Below are positions 36,041 to 47,059 of a DNA stretch of 64,000 nucleotides, one piece after another. The position numbers and the translations under genes are program-made. Source of the DNA: Chamaea fasciata (taxonomy: Eukaryota > Chordata > Aves > Passeriformes > Sylviidae). How positions within the stretch are numbered: position 1 is the stretch's first letter; the number at the start of each line of letters is the position of its first letter. The DNA is taken from assembly GCA_029207755.1 (NCBI GenBank), contig JARCOQ010000017.1, positions 1,612,001-1,676,000 of the forward strand. The letters run 5' to 3'. The notes beneath the pieces are model-generated. The model was not told the origin of the DNA, made no database searches, and was given only the letters and a program-made list of their open reading frames with translations.

Positions 36041-37243
36041 AACACGTGAAGCTGGTGCTGCAGGTTGGATTCTCGCAGGGTCGGTGATCCCAGCCCTCCC
36101 GTGCAGAGCTCCTTGCAAACAGCCATCCCAGCTTTCGCACAGGTTGATCCATGTGTCTCTAATCATCAGAGCTGAGCTGGGGCTGCACCTCATAAACATT
36201 GTCTTTCTTGGAAGAAAATGTTTGCTTTCAGGTCAAGCCGAATCGCCGGGCAGGGAGGAGAAGGAGGCGAGGGGGAGTTTATAATGCGTGTCTGCTCTGT
36301 CCAGGAGAAGACAGGATTAACAGCTAATTTCCTGCCATTACATTTCAGCCCCAAAGAAAGCTTTTTCAAACAACTGACTTGCATCTCAAAGTGACTTAAC
36401 ATCTGCAAGGAACGAAGATGAGAATCTCACCAGGACACAGCTCGAATTCCAGCTCCTCCTTTAGGACTCTCTGCCACGGCATTATGAAGTTGCTGTAAAT
36501 CTTTAGAAGGAGCAAACCCAGCAAACTCTGCCTCTAACCCTGTGCCAGGAGCAGAGTCCTGGCTCTGTGGTGCCAGCCCTGGAGGGCTGCGGGGTTGTGC
36601 TCCTCTGTCACTGTGACATTTGGAGCTGGAGGATGCTCTGGTTCCACCCGAGTCAGGTCTGTTGTGATCACGTCTGAAAAGGCAATTTGAAAATCAGCTG
36701 AAGGCCTCACACTGCCCACCCTGCTCACTAAAACCTCCTGGTTTCCACCTCTGGACCCCCGAGCTCCCACCTGCAGACACCCGCCTGTTACCTGCCCATG
36801 CCTGTGACCCAAATTTACAACTCTGCTCCTGGAGAGGAGGGTGAGACTGCTTGAAAATCCACCCTCAAGCACCTCAGCCCCTTGTTTTCTCTCTGCAACA
36901 GGCTATTCTGAGCTCTTGAAAAGACGAAGAGAAGAGGAGTAGGCCTGTAACGTTTTCTCCTCTCACCTTAGCAACTTTTTGCTTTTTGTTCCCAGAGTTC
37001 AGAGAGAAAAAAAAAAAAGGAGAGAGAAGGAAAACCCAGCCTGGATATAAAATTATAAAATGGCCTGGAACTTTCTGAGAGTCTGGGCAAGACTCTGCAG
37101 TGCTGTGTTTGCACAGAGCATCCTCAGCACCACAGGAGGAGCCCCAGGCCGAGCACGGGAAGGTCACGCCTGCAAATCCCACCCCTGTGGGAGTGCCAAA
37201 CCCTCCAGCCACCTCAACAGGCACGGCCTCACCCGAAATTTCG
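36041..37243. other. unique sequence, no gene seen
   Basis: A 12-A run near 37008. No domain-bearing frame and no transposon landmark recognised. Confidence 0.55.
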
Positions 37244-37372
37244 GATTTACAGACCTACAGATGAGCAGAAAACTCATGTAAGATGGTATAATGGTACAAA
37301 ACTTCAGATTTACAAACCTGCAGATGAGCAGAAAACTCAGGTACAATGGTATAATGGTATAAAAAATAATGG
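37244..37372. repeat. 63-bp tandem duplication, two copies
   Basis: GATTTAC at 37244 and GATTTAC at 37307 begin two copies sharing CAGATGAGCAGAAAACTCA and ATGGTATAATGGTA, with few differences. The second copy runs into AT-rich sequence. Confidence 0.92.
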
Positions 37373-37470
37373 TAAAAATATTTAAAAATATATATTTATA
37401 TATAAAATATAGAATTATTACATTCAAATATTGTATTAATTATATATTATAATATATAATGTATAATGTC
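37373..37470. repeat. AT-rich low-complexity stretch
   Basis: Almost only A and T, with many TATAT steps. No clear period. Confidence 0.85.
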
Positions 37471-37560
37471 CTGCACCAGGCACTGGTGGGATCTGGGGTG
37501 TCTATGCAGGGATGATGATCCCTGTGGGACCCTCCCAGCTCAAGGAGTATTCCTGGGTAT
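37471..37560 (+). mobile_element. short CR1 LINE 3' fragment, sense
   Basis: Shows GGGATCTGGGGTGTCTATGC, then GGGATGATGATCCCTGTGGG and ACCCTCCCAGCTCAAGGAGT. These match the final block of the CR1 3' end seen at 34940-35010. It is short and degraded; the end is approximate. Confidence 0.7.
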
Positions 37561-38679
37561 TCCCAGGGTATTCCATGGATCCCTGCCTGCCCTCCTGGCC
37601 AGCCCTGAGCCCTCTCTCGGGGCTCTGCTGGCCATTCCCACCAGGGCTCTGGGACTGGGACCACCCCACAGCCCCAAACTGGGCCTTACTGGGAACATCT
37701 CTCAGCACCTCGTGGCCAGAGGAGCTCTGCCAGTCCCTACACACGGGAGCCACACGTTTCGTCTCGTGTCTCGATATGATAAATGAGTTTAATTCACCCT
37801 TTGTGTGAGTGGGGACAACTCCTAGAAACTGCACTGGAGTTGAATGCCTTGGCGTCATCCCTAAATCCATTCCTCTGGACAAAAATCTGCCATAAAATCA
37901 CGGCTCTCTTGGCTGCCGTTAGCAGGAGGTATTTGAGTCATCTCTACTTTGAGAGTTCCCCATCCAATCACCAGCAGCATAAAAGACCTCTCCAAGTGCC
38001 CCGTGATACCAGGTCAGATCCTGGTGGCAGCTCACCACCGCCAACATCAAAACCAGGGGCTGTGTGGAATTTGTTTCACAAATTACGTTTGTTCAGAGCC
38101 GCATAACAAAAGAAGCCGGGATCCAGATTAATTATCGTGATTATCCTCCGACTCAGAAGTCAGTCGGTGCTCAGGAACAGATTTCTTCCTGAAGCCTTAC
38201 ATGATTGCTGAAGGGAGCTTGCAGCTTGTGCACGCAAACCTCCAAATATACACAAAGGCCAATAAATAAAACAATATCACATTAAAAAAAAAAAAAGAAA
38301 AAAGAATAAATACCCATTGCCAAAATTAGGGGGGGGGGGGGAAGCCACCCTGAGCAGAATGTATTTAACTCTTCCCTGCACACCCAAAGTTGCTAGGGAA
38401 CGAGGCAGCCTGGAAAAACTGCCACCACAATTACATTTCCAGAGAGCTGACAAGGATTGACCTTTGCCTACTCCTTGCTGTCTGCCTTTTAGCAGGCGTG
38501 GAGGAGCCTCGGTGCCTTTGACAAACACGTTTGATGGGCACATCTGCGGGGTGAGCTGGCCCTCTCCTGCCAGCCTGCTCAGAACTGAAGGAGCTTTTAA
38601 AGAGAGCCGTGGCTGTCAGAGCTCAGCTCCTCCAGGAAAAGGTGGGCTTCCCCTTTCAGATTTGGAAATATGAAATTTG
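37561..38679. other. unique sequence, no gene seen
   Basis: Includes an A-rich run (38284-38303) and a 14-G run at 38328-38341. Frames up to 126 codons have no recognisable domains. Confidence 0.55.
38328..38341. repeat. poly-G run of 14
   Basis: An uninterrupted 14-G homopolymer close to an A-rich tract. Length is likely unreliable. Confidence 0.9.
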
Positions 38680-39400
38680 TTCAGCACTTTTAAAAAAGCA
38701 CGGTGTTCTCAGCCTGATCAAGTAGTCTCATCACCCACCTCTAATGGAATTGCAGCGTAATTCTGGGGGAAAAAAAGAGAAAGTTATATCGAGGCTCATC
38801 TTGCCAAAAGCACAAAATTTGCCGAGTGGAATCTGTGAGTTTCTACAAATTCTGCAGTTTCTATATTCCTATACAGAGATCACACCCCGAATTCCCCCTA
38901 AAAATCTGCATTAAAATCTTTTACATGTTTAATATCATCAGCTAAGGAATTCCGTGCCATTATCTGTGTATTTTAATAATTGCAACTTTCAATGGTAGTG
39001 ACATAAAAACAATTACTTTTTGAAATTTCTCCCTGTGCGTGCGCACTTGAAACTACACAGCCATTAAAAACAGTCTGTCGAATTAAAGGTTGTGCAATTA
39101 ATTAAGTGCAAATCCTGTAAAACTGGACCAAGGAGAAGATTCATCAAATGGGTGAAATATGACCTATCTTGTCCAAAAGACAAATATGTTTAAACAAAAT
39201 ATGAAAATTGATGACAAAATTACTGGTAGCAAAATGCACACGGAGCAAATACGAGACAGCTGTGCCGGGATCCGGCGCGGGAGGCTCAACCCCCGCGGAA
39301 TTTGTGATTCATTATCTCCACTGCCTCGTAAAACTTCTCCCAGTTAATCTCCAAAGTCCAGCCTTTGTACCTCTGGTGGTAAAAATTTCTCTATAAAATC
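38680..39400. promoter_or_regulatory. AT-rich conserved-looking block (candidate)
   Basis: Repeat-poor and AT-rich, with TAATAATTGC and GCAATTAATTAAGTGC near 39090, and ACAAAATATG motifs. A tight CpG cluster (CCGGGATCCGGCGCGGGAGG, 39265-39284, and CCCGCGG near 39292) sits inside it. GC and AT islands side by side without transposon signatures suggest constraint, but this is inference. Confidence 0.3.
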
Positions 39401-39587
39401 AGATGTAAGTGCTCAGCGGTGATTTACTGTGCCTTGCCACGATCAGATGGGGTCTGTTGTCGGCTGGGTGTGGGTGCCCACAGCGGGGTTGGCTCTGCCC
39501 CCAGGAATCTTTCCCTTTTCCGGCTGCTGCTGCTGCCAGCCCTCATCCTGGTCCCCTTGGTGTGACCCACGAGGGGACGACCCCAGT
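39401..39587. other. short unique spacer
   Basis: GC-moderate with TGCTGCTGCTGCC near 39523. No feature. Confidence 0.5.
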
Positions 39588-39870
39588 TGATGCTGTTTTA
39601 CACCACAACGACACAGACTCTGAGCTTCAGAAGGCTGAAAATGACTCCTTTACTTTTGGGTTGTGTCTCCCTTTTATACTATTTTACACAGACCAATTGG
39701 ATTGGTGACACAAAGACAAACCTCTTCAACCACATTGGTCAGAGCAGAGGGACATCAAGAAGAAGTCCCTCCTAGGAAAAGGAATGAATACAAAGGTACA
39801 GTTTACAAAAACATTTCTCCTGTTTGCATAAAATTCCCTGGGAAAAGAATTCCAGAAAACCAGGGCTACA
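39588..39870 (-). mobile_element. solo LTR, family B, antisense
   Basis: Matches 55300-55600 over nearly its whole length in the same orientation: GACACAGACTCTGAGCTTCA, AGAAGGCTGAAAATGACTCC, GTGACACAAAGACAAACCTC, CAGAGCAGAGGGACA and AAAACATTTCTCCTGTTTGC. On the minus strand it starts TGTAGCCCTGG and ends GCATCA. A TATAAAA box lies at 39672-39678 (minus), and the polyadenylation-signal position (39650-39655) reads AGTAAA. It lacks about 18 bases present in the other copy. No clear target duplication; the flanks CCCCAGT and ACTGGGG are reverse complements instead. Confidence 0.85.
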
Positions 39871-39918
39871 CTGGGGAATTCAGGCTGGGTGTGTGTGGCT
39901 ATAGGACACAAAATGAAT

Positions 39919-40242
39919 GACACGCACGCAGTCAAGTCCTCAGGGCAAAAAAGACAGAAGTTTATTTTTCTACCTCGATTTATATAGATTTTGGACAACA
40001 ACCAGGGATTAGAGGATGAAGATTGCCACCTCTCCAACCACACTGCTCCAACTAGAAGCCCATCAATTGTCCCTCCTCCAGAGAGAAACGTAAATATCAC
40101 TCTGTTTACCTGAAAATCTGTGAGAAACTCCAAAAAATTCAGCATCAAATACAAAACTGCAAACATCAGAAGGCTGAAAAAGATCAGGGGGACAGACGTG
40201 CAGGATGGGCACGGAGGGGGAATTCCTCTGCCTGGCATCACA
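39919..40242 (-). mobile_element. LTR-like element, family D, antisense (probable)
   Basis: Minus-strand order resembles an LTR: TGTGATGCC-type start, a TATATAAA box (39979-39986) and AATAAA (39961-39966) about 15 bases further on, with spacing like that in family B. The plus strand starts TGACACGCACGCAG. There is no second copy in the window to confirm limits, and no target duplication was seen. The 48 bases between it and the family B LTR may belong to it. A regulatory stretch is the alternative. Confidence 0.45.
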
Positions 40243-40329
40243 GGTGGGTTTCAGCCTGCACAAATCAAACCCCAGTCGTGCAGTGGGTGTCGGGGAGGGG
40301 CCGGGCTGCAGGCAGGAACCCAGCCTGTT
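40243..40329. other. short unique spacer
   Basis: GC-rich, no feature. Confidence 0.4.
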
Positions 40330-40680
40330 ATTTTCATATTAAAATGTAATGGCGCCATTAAAGTTAAAACCACTGTTAAACTTGATTGAGTAAATTAGTT
40401 AATTAACCATAGCATCTAACGCGTTCCTCCAAGGCATACCTCAGTTCCTCCAGACAGAATTCCAGTGGTACATTACCCTAGCTGCGTGTTTTACTATGAT
40501 TACACTCCTGGAGCGGCTCTCTGTTTGTCAATGAAGAATGCAGGCTGCCTTTAGAATCTGAGATGATGAAAGCAGGGGGAAATGGATATATTTCCTAATT
40601 ATCTATTCCCTTTTGAGAAGCTTCTCACGTTTTATAAATTCTTCTTACTCTCTCTTTGCCCTTTGTTGGAAAAAAATTGA
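40330..40680. promoter_or_regulatory. conserved-looking block with 14-bp palindrome (candidate enhancer)
   Basis: Contains the perfect palindrome TAATGGCGCCATTA at 40347-40360, then TTAGTTAATTAACCATAG (about 40395) and ACGCGT near 40418. TAAT/ATTA halves around GGCGCC combine homeodomain-type cores with a CpG-bearing centre. Repeat-poor and free of coding potential. Function is inferred. Confidence 0.35.
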
Positions 40681-43512
40681 TATTGAAACAAGTTGAAGGT
40701 GGAATGCTTTGGTCATCTCTAGTTAGGATTGAGAACGCAAAAAAGTACCAGAGTTTATAAAGAACTCCAAGGGAAAGTTAACTAAGATACATTTTCCCAA
40801 ATATGACTTTTGTATTTCACAACGTAAAATTTTCTTTGAACACCTCTTGGCAGGAAAATGGCCACAGAGCTGGGAGCATGAACTTTGCATCTCCCTACCT
40901 GATTTTAAGGTAGACTAAACCACAGATATTCTGATATAGAAACACAGTTTGAACAGGAAGCTGCCTCATTTGGAGCTGTGTGTTGGATTAAGAAATAAAA
41001 TACTATTAAATAAAATACTATTACTATAAAATACTATTAAATTAATCTATCAAGGTAACAGACTGTGAACATATTTTCCTTTAACTCCTCTGTTTCCAAA
41101 GCTGTTGGAGGAGTTATCCTGTTGTCCTAAGCATCCCTGTGATCCATCCCTAGAACATTTCCAGGAGAAATTTAGCTTCAGCAGGAATTTTGAAGACTTA
41201 ATGCTTTTCTTTTATAGAAGTGCTCCAAAACTTTCAATCAAAATATGATTTACACCAAAAAAAAAAAAAAAAAAAAAGAAAACAAACCCAAAAAACTCCA
41301 AACAAATTCCTTGTTAACATTACTGCTCACATTTTCCCACGTTCCCCAACCAGTCCAGTAACATCACAAGGTGTGTGGCACATCCCAAAAACCTCCTTTT
41401 GTCCCAGGATTCCCTCCAAATTCAACTCCCAGAGCACCACATAAGCGACCAACGCACTTTTTATATTTTTTAAAGCCCAGCACTTCAACTGAGGTATTTT
41501 TTCCCCAGCCTTCACTGCCATGGGGAATGCTTCATTTTAAAAACGTGGGAACACAATTACGACAATTCCCCCATGAAAAAATGGCCAATTTTCTGCTTTA
41601 ACCAACGTCAAACTGATCTCTCCAGCTCTGCCCCACGTGATCTCTTCGTAGATCTTCCTGCTTTTCCTCTTCCACCACACCCAATGATGAAGATGCCCTA
41701 AATGAGCTCTGCTCCCTTTTTATTTTCATTTTCCCAACAGATTTTCCACCTTGCACAGACGACTGGCTGTGTGTGGGTGACCTCAGTGCAAAGTGCAAAC
41801 GTGACAGATCTCAGCCCCTGCCCCACAAACACCCCAGAGGTCACGAGCAGTCTGGATGACAATATTTTCCATGGTTTCTACCCCACAGTCTCCATTTCCC
41901 AGGCAGTTCCCAAACCCAGCATCCATGGATTCTGTATCCTATCACGAAAACGCTATTTTTTTTTCCATTTAATATTTTTTTTTTCATTGCCTACTTGATG
42001 CAAACAAAGGATTTTGCTGAAGGTCAGGGTATTGATTGAATTCCACCCCAGGGGCTCCTGCCCGTCCTGTGACAGATGCAGGGGACCTGTGGGATAAGGC
42101 ACTCGTGGGAATGGAAAGGACAGTGGGGTGGATGATGCTAAAACTGCAGCATTATTGAGTTATTTCTCCTTCCTCCCTTCTTGAGCGTAAAAACAAAGAA
42201 CATCTTCAAAAAAAGAGAGCACAGAAAGGACTTGAGGGTGTGGGATCTCACTTGTGGAACCCTTAATTAACCAAGAAGTGGAAATAACTTGAGCGTTTTC
42301 TGTGCCATGGGCTCTGCAGGGAAATGTTAAAGTTCTGACCTCCTATCCAAAATCCTCCCTAAAATTAGAAACCGTGGAATGACAAGGTTTGGCTGAGCTG
42401 GGAGAGGAACTTGCTGAAGAGGAAACTCCTTCCTGAATAATTAACCCACTTTTCTGTCTGTGCCTCTCCTTTCCCCATCAGATTTCTGGGATGTGGAAGG
42501 AGGTAAAATTCTCTTTCCACTCCTGATGAGATAATCCTGATGATCTAAGGAATTTCTCGCTGCTCTTCTGTATTTAATAAAGCACCCAGGATTAGTGGTT
42601 CAAGTCAGCTAAATTTACCAAATTACAGCACGTAATTGATTTACTGATAGGTAGGCATGACTCAACTTTTGCTCAGATCTTTGACATAATCAAAAAAATA
42701 TTAATTTATTCTGTCATTACTGAAAAATTGAGTTACATTTTTAACCACTTAAGTAAAAACCAGCAATAATACAATATCGGTGCTGTTATTTTTATGTGTA
42801 TTTATGTAATTTATTATTTAAAATTATTATTTTTATTACTTGTATTTATTTGTATATTTATTAATATATATTTCATATATTTGTGGACATGACTCTTCAG
42901 AAACATCTTCGTGGATTTGTGTGTCACAAGATATCACTGAATGTAAGGAATGTATTGGCAGCCAGGAAGGATGATGGAGCTGTGATCAGAGAGAACGCAG
43001 AGATGTGGATTAAAAGAAAAATAAAAATTCAGCTGCTCCTAATGCTGGTGGATCACTGATAAAATCAGAGCATATTCAACAACACAGACCTGGTGCTCCA
43101 CACTTAGCAATAAATGTCTGTGTGTTACCTGATCTCATCAGTTCAGGCATGTTCTGGGCTCTGTAATTCCTCCCTCAGCTCTGCTCATCCTCTGGGTTGG
43201 ACGATTTGGTTTCCTCTTTCTCGGTCCCCAGCCCTCCCAGCACTGTGGGTGAACAAAATCAGCCAGATGCCTTCAGGCTGATAGATCCACTGTCCTCATT
43301 TACTGTGTGCCTGAGCTTTGCCTTTTTTAGATTCTTGTTTTTACCCCAGGCCCTGCCAGCTGATCTGCTCTCTCTCTCCTGGAGCACTTGTGGCTCAGAC
43401 AGGAGTTCCTGCTCTTCCCGAGGTGCTTCACCCCTGTTTTATCACTGTCAGCTCCTCCTCCTCCTTCAGAGATTTGGTGTTTTCCACTCTCCCAGTGTCT
43501 CCCCTGAGCTGG
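40681..43512. other. unique sequence, no gene seen
   Basis: Small items: an AAATACTATTA-type local repeat at 40996-41043, a 19-A run at 41259-41277, T-rich runs at 41956-41985, and AT-rich low-complexity sequence at 42780-42885. 42590-42900 may contain conserved non-coding DNA. No coding frame is credible. Confidence 0.55.
41259..41277. repeat. poly-A run of 19
   Basis: Homopolymer A run followed by GAAAACAAACCC. No retroposed body recognised upstream. Confidence 0.85.
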
Positions 43513-43969
43513 TGAAGCCTTGGGCAGGCTGAGCTGGAGCAGAGATTGGACAGAGCTGGAGAATAAAGTAGAGATTTATTGAGAGGCCTTTAGGGTCCAC
43601 CTTGGGCAGGACAAGAGCCTGGCCAGGGCTACACCCAAGGTGGACCCAAAATGGTCACAAAATGGTCACAAAATGGACAAACAGTCACGGGGTCTCACAC
43701 TTTGAAAAGTTTTGGTCCATTTGCATCTTGGGGTTGAATTGTCCAGTTCCAGCTCCAGGCTGTGAGGTCCCATCCTGCTTGTTCCTCCCTCCAGCCCACC
43801 CTTGTTTGTGCCTTTGGGCCTGAGAGTTGTCCTCGGTGTGCAGCAGGAGAAGGATTTGTTTTGTGTCCCTGCTGTGTGCAGAGCTGAGTGACACTGACTG
43901 TGAGCTCAGAGCTGCACCCCTGGGCAGCCCAGAACCTGAAATACATGGAAGATAAAACTTGAGGCATCC
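43513..43969 (-). mobile_element. solo LTR, family A, antisense
   Basis: The reverse complement aligns with 50838-51293 along its full length with only a small percentage of differences by eye. It holds GGGACACAAAACAAATCC, TGCAAATGGACCAAAAC, TTTTGTGACCA units, and CTCAATAAATCTCTAC with AATAAA. The flanks show CTGG on both sides (43509-43512 and 43970-43973), an exact 4-bp target duplication. It is about 457 bases long, solo, with no gag, pol or env. Several short frames across it are chance. Confidence 0.92.
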
Positions 43970-44259
43970 CTGGTGCCGCTCCAGGGTGTGGCCTGGTCCA
44001 ACCCCTGGTGCTCCTCTGGCCGGGGCAGAGCTCTGGGAGCTCAGGCTGCTGCCTGCCAGGGTCATCGCAAAGTCAGGAGCCAGGAAAACTCTGCTGATCC
44101 ATTAAAGCCGTGCGAATTTACTACTAGAGAAATTCCCCGGGAGAGCTGCTCACCCTGCATTACAGCACCCAACAGCATCCTCGGGAAATACAGCTGTGTG
44201 TTCTGAATTTCGGCTTTAGAAACGCACCAAACTGCTCATTTTCCTGCTTTCCCCTCGTG
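43970..44259. other. unique spacer, no gene seen
   Basis: GC-moderate to AT-rich transition. No element recognised. Confidence 0.5.
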
Positions 44260-44740
44260 CCAGAGCTCAGGACTGGCTGCAGACTTCGGTTCTATCTATA
44301 TTAAACCCCGTTTTTGTTACACTGATATGTCAAAGACAGCGCTGCAGGGATGTGAGCTCCATCATCGAGTTTATCCCAAACAAGTTTCGTAGTTTTACCA
44401 GATATTTAACAATAGTTTAAAGAGCGATTGTTTTCCAATTTAAATACCTGCTGCAGCTCTTAAGTACCAGTTAACTCCGGCTCGGTGAAATGCAAATTTT
44501 GTAAAATCCAATCCATCAAGCAGAAATTTCCCTACAAAAGGGTTGCGCAGAAATAATAGCTGTCAGCTAACAATTAATGCACCCAACATGCTTAAGTACT
44601 GCACTGAACTTTAATGAAAGGTTACCGAGTCTGTTAAATTGCTTCGTACCTTGTAAGAACTAAAGTTAAGCAGAAATTAACATCAGTGTTCTGGGAAAAG
44701 AGCATGCAAACAAAATTCACCTTAATGATGGGGGAGCGTT
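44260..44740. promoter_or_regulatory. conserved-looking block with octamer motif (candidate enhancer)
   Basis: About 480 repeat-free bases of AT-rich, motif-dense sequence. A perfect POU octamer, ATGCAAAT, lies at 44490-44497. CTTAAGTAC, an NKX2-like core, occurs twice (44459 and 44591). There are also GTTAACTCC, TTAACAATAG and AGCTGTCAGCTAAC (TALE-type TGACAG core). CpG dinucleotides are retained. It has the texture of an evolutionarily constrained non-coding element. Motif matches are seen; activity is inference. Confidence 0.4.
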
Positions 44741-45570
44741 GTGTTTTCACTGAATATTTTGAACTACGATTCCATTAGAACACTGTCAAAAAAAAAAAAA
44801 AAACCAAAAAAACCCAGAAAATTTCACGCTCAGAACAAACATGCTCCGGGATTTCATCCGCAGCAGATGGAAACACGCAGGAATGTGGAGAATCACACGC
44901 AGTTCTCCTTAAAAATAAGAACATAGACGGCCTGGAATTGTGGTTCATTTTTTTGTTTGTTTGTTTGGGGTTTTTTTAGGATTTCCATTGCTCCTGGCCC
45001 TGGGATTCTGAAAGAGGCTCATTCCAGCAGCAGGGAAAGGTCATTCCCATCGAGGTGCTGTGCCCAGCATCCCGTTTTGCCGGTGGCTGCTGATGCTTCT
45101 GGTCCCCCCCAGCCCTCCGAGCACCAGGCGCTCTCCTTTGCTGAGCTCTTATAAACATTCCCACACTTTAAGTAATACTTGGCAGCTTTACTGCTGTTGT
45201 CAGGAACTAAAAGGTGCAATAACCCCGCGCACAATACAAAAGATCAAACCAGCAGATCGTAACTCATCCCCAAAGGGCAGCCCGGTAAAAGTGATAAAGG
45301 AAACCACACTCCAAGGACTTCCTCAGGCCACTGCCCTGGATCATTAGGGGCTACTGATAGCGCTCATCTCCTGCCGGGAGCACACTGCCGGCTCCTTCCC
45401 TCGCCCTGCCGCCTCTCCCAGCCGGGATCTGCAGGAGCAGAGGGATCCTGCTCACACGGGCGGCTGTCTGAGCGCTTTGGGGTCACTCAGCACCCCGATT
45501 ATCCAGTTTTTCGTGGGAATGTTTCAGTGCTGGACACCGGAGTGTGTGGGCTGCTGGCTGTGACTGCAGG
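44741..45570. other. unique sequence with a modest CpG-richer patch
   Basis: Has a 15-A run near 44789 and a GTTTGTTTGTTTG patch near 44957. 45360-45480 is GC-richer with about ten CpG but too short for an island. No gene. Confidence 0.5.
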
Positions 45571-46200
45571 TTGGGATGGACAGAACCAGTCCTCTCCTTT
45601 CTGCTCAGTGAGGAGCCCGGGGATGAGTTACACACACACACATTTATACCAGAGGTACTTTAGGGGCTAAAATGCAGACCCAGGCAGGTGTATTCATGAT
45701 TTTATCCTGTCTGATGGGAAGGACAGAACCAGTCCTGTCCTTTCTGCCCAGTCAGGAGTGTGGGGATGAGCTACAAATACACACACATTGATGTCAGAGG
45801 TATTTTAGGGACTAAAATGCACACCTAGGCAGGTGTATTCACCATTTCATCCTGTCTGATGGCAAAGATGGAACCAGTCCTTTCCTTTCTGCTCAGTCAG
45901 GAGCATGGGATGAGCTACACACACACACACGGATGCCAGAGGTATTTCAGGGGCTAAAATACACACCCAGGCAGGTGTATTCACCATTTCATCCTGTCTG
46001 ATGGGAAGGACAGAACCGATCCCCTCCCTTCTGCTCAGTGAGGGCTTTGGGGAACACAGGGATCAGTTGCACACACACATTTATATCAGAGGTAGGAGCC
46101 CAGGGATGTTACACACACACACACATTGATGCCAGAGGTACTTTAGGGGCTAAAATGCAGACCCAGGCAGGCGTATTCACAATTTTATTCTGTCTGATGA
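45571..46200. repeat. 143-bp tandem repeat, about 4.3 copies
   Basis: The marker CAGAACC (or GAACC) occurs at 45581, 45724, 45871 and 46011, giving periods of 142-145. Each unit contains TCCTTTCTGCTCAGT, a CA dinucleotide run of variable length, AGAGGTA-TTTAGGGG-CTAAAATG, CAGGCAGGTGTATTCA and TTATCCTGTCTGATG-type sequence. The last copy carries an extra partial duplication around 46075-46130. The unit is unlike CR1 or the LTRs here. The array looks locally expanded and may vary in copy number. Confidence 0.95.
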
Positions 46201-46577
46201 ACGTGCAGGGCTCGCCTTTGTCACACCAGCCATCAGCAGCTGTCCTGTGCAGGGGCAGGACGGACTCACATCCGTACCAGGCACAAAGTTTCACACTTGT
46301 GGACACAAACTGAGCGGCCCACTCAGTTTTCCTATGAAGACATCTACCAAAGCGCGTGTTCAACAGGAAAATGTCGTTTCCCCCCTTACAACAGCCATGG
46401 GGTGACAAGTGGGCCCAGACTGGACCCTGTGGGAAGGCAGCTGTCACCAGAGCAGCAAGGCAGGAACGTTCTGGGGAGGAGTGTCAGTGCTCAGGAACAT
46501 CCTCATGGACATTTTCATCTCTTTCCCTCTTTGTCTATCAGCAGGACAGTCAGTAGCCTCTGAAAACAAACAGAAGA
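46201..46577. other. unique sequence, no gene seen
   Basis: No recognised element. Frames up to 112 codons without domains. Confidence 0.5.
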
Positions 46578-46668
46578 AGAATCTCAGAACCGCAGAGGTT
46601 GGAAGGGGCCTCCGAGATCAGGTCCAGCCTTTGAGCCATCACCACCCTGTCAAGCAGAGCAGAGCACT
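46578..46668 (-). mobile_element. CR1 LINE 3' fragment, antisense
   Basis: AGAATCTCAGAACCGCAGAG, then GGTTGGAAGGGGCCTCCGAG and ATCAGGTCCAGCCTTTGAGC, followed by CATCACCACCCTGTC. This is the reverse complement of a CR1 3' end. CR1 fragments in this orientation also lie at 6878 and 8168. Confidence 0.88.
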
Positions 46669-47059
46669 GAAAAGAAAAACAGCAAAACAGAAAAAGGGAA
46701 AAATCCCAGCCAGGCACGGTGAGTGCACGTGACAAGGTCTGGACCTGTCCCCACGTCAAGGTGACAGAGGAATCCCTGATGCCACTTGGCAGTGATGCTC
46801 AGTGCTACCTGTGCCGCCTGCCCCTGGATAAACAGGAGGCTTCAGAGCTCCACAACGCCCAGCTTGGCATCTTTCACACTCACTAAATTCACTCCATCGC
46901 GTCTCCGTTTATCCAGTTCCCATCCCAGGGCTGCCTGTGCCCTTCCCCGGCTCTGCCCCACCTCCCAGGCACACCGAGGGCTCTCCTCAGTGCAGATGTG
47001 GGAGATAAAAAACGCAACTGCTGCAGCCACCCACCCCCCACTCGCACATTTCCTCGAGA
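46669..47059. other. unique sequence, no gene seen
   Basis: GC-moderate, open in several frames (up to 115 codons) without recognisable domains. No transposon. Confidence 0.5.

Noticed and set aside
35593..36199. Three overlapping minus-strand frames rich in His, Pro and Thr
   Set aside because: All three frames are equally open because the 20-bp unit lacks stops. No evidence of a real protein.
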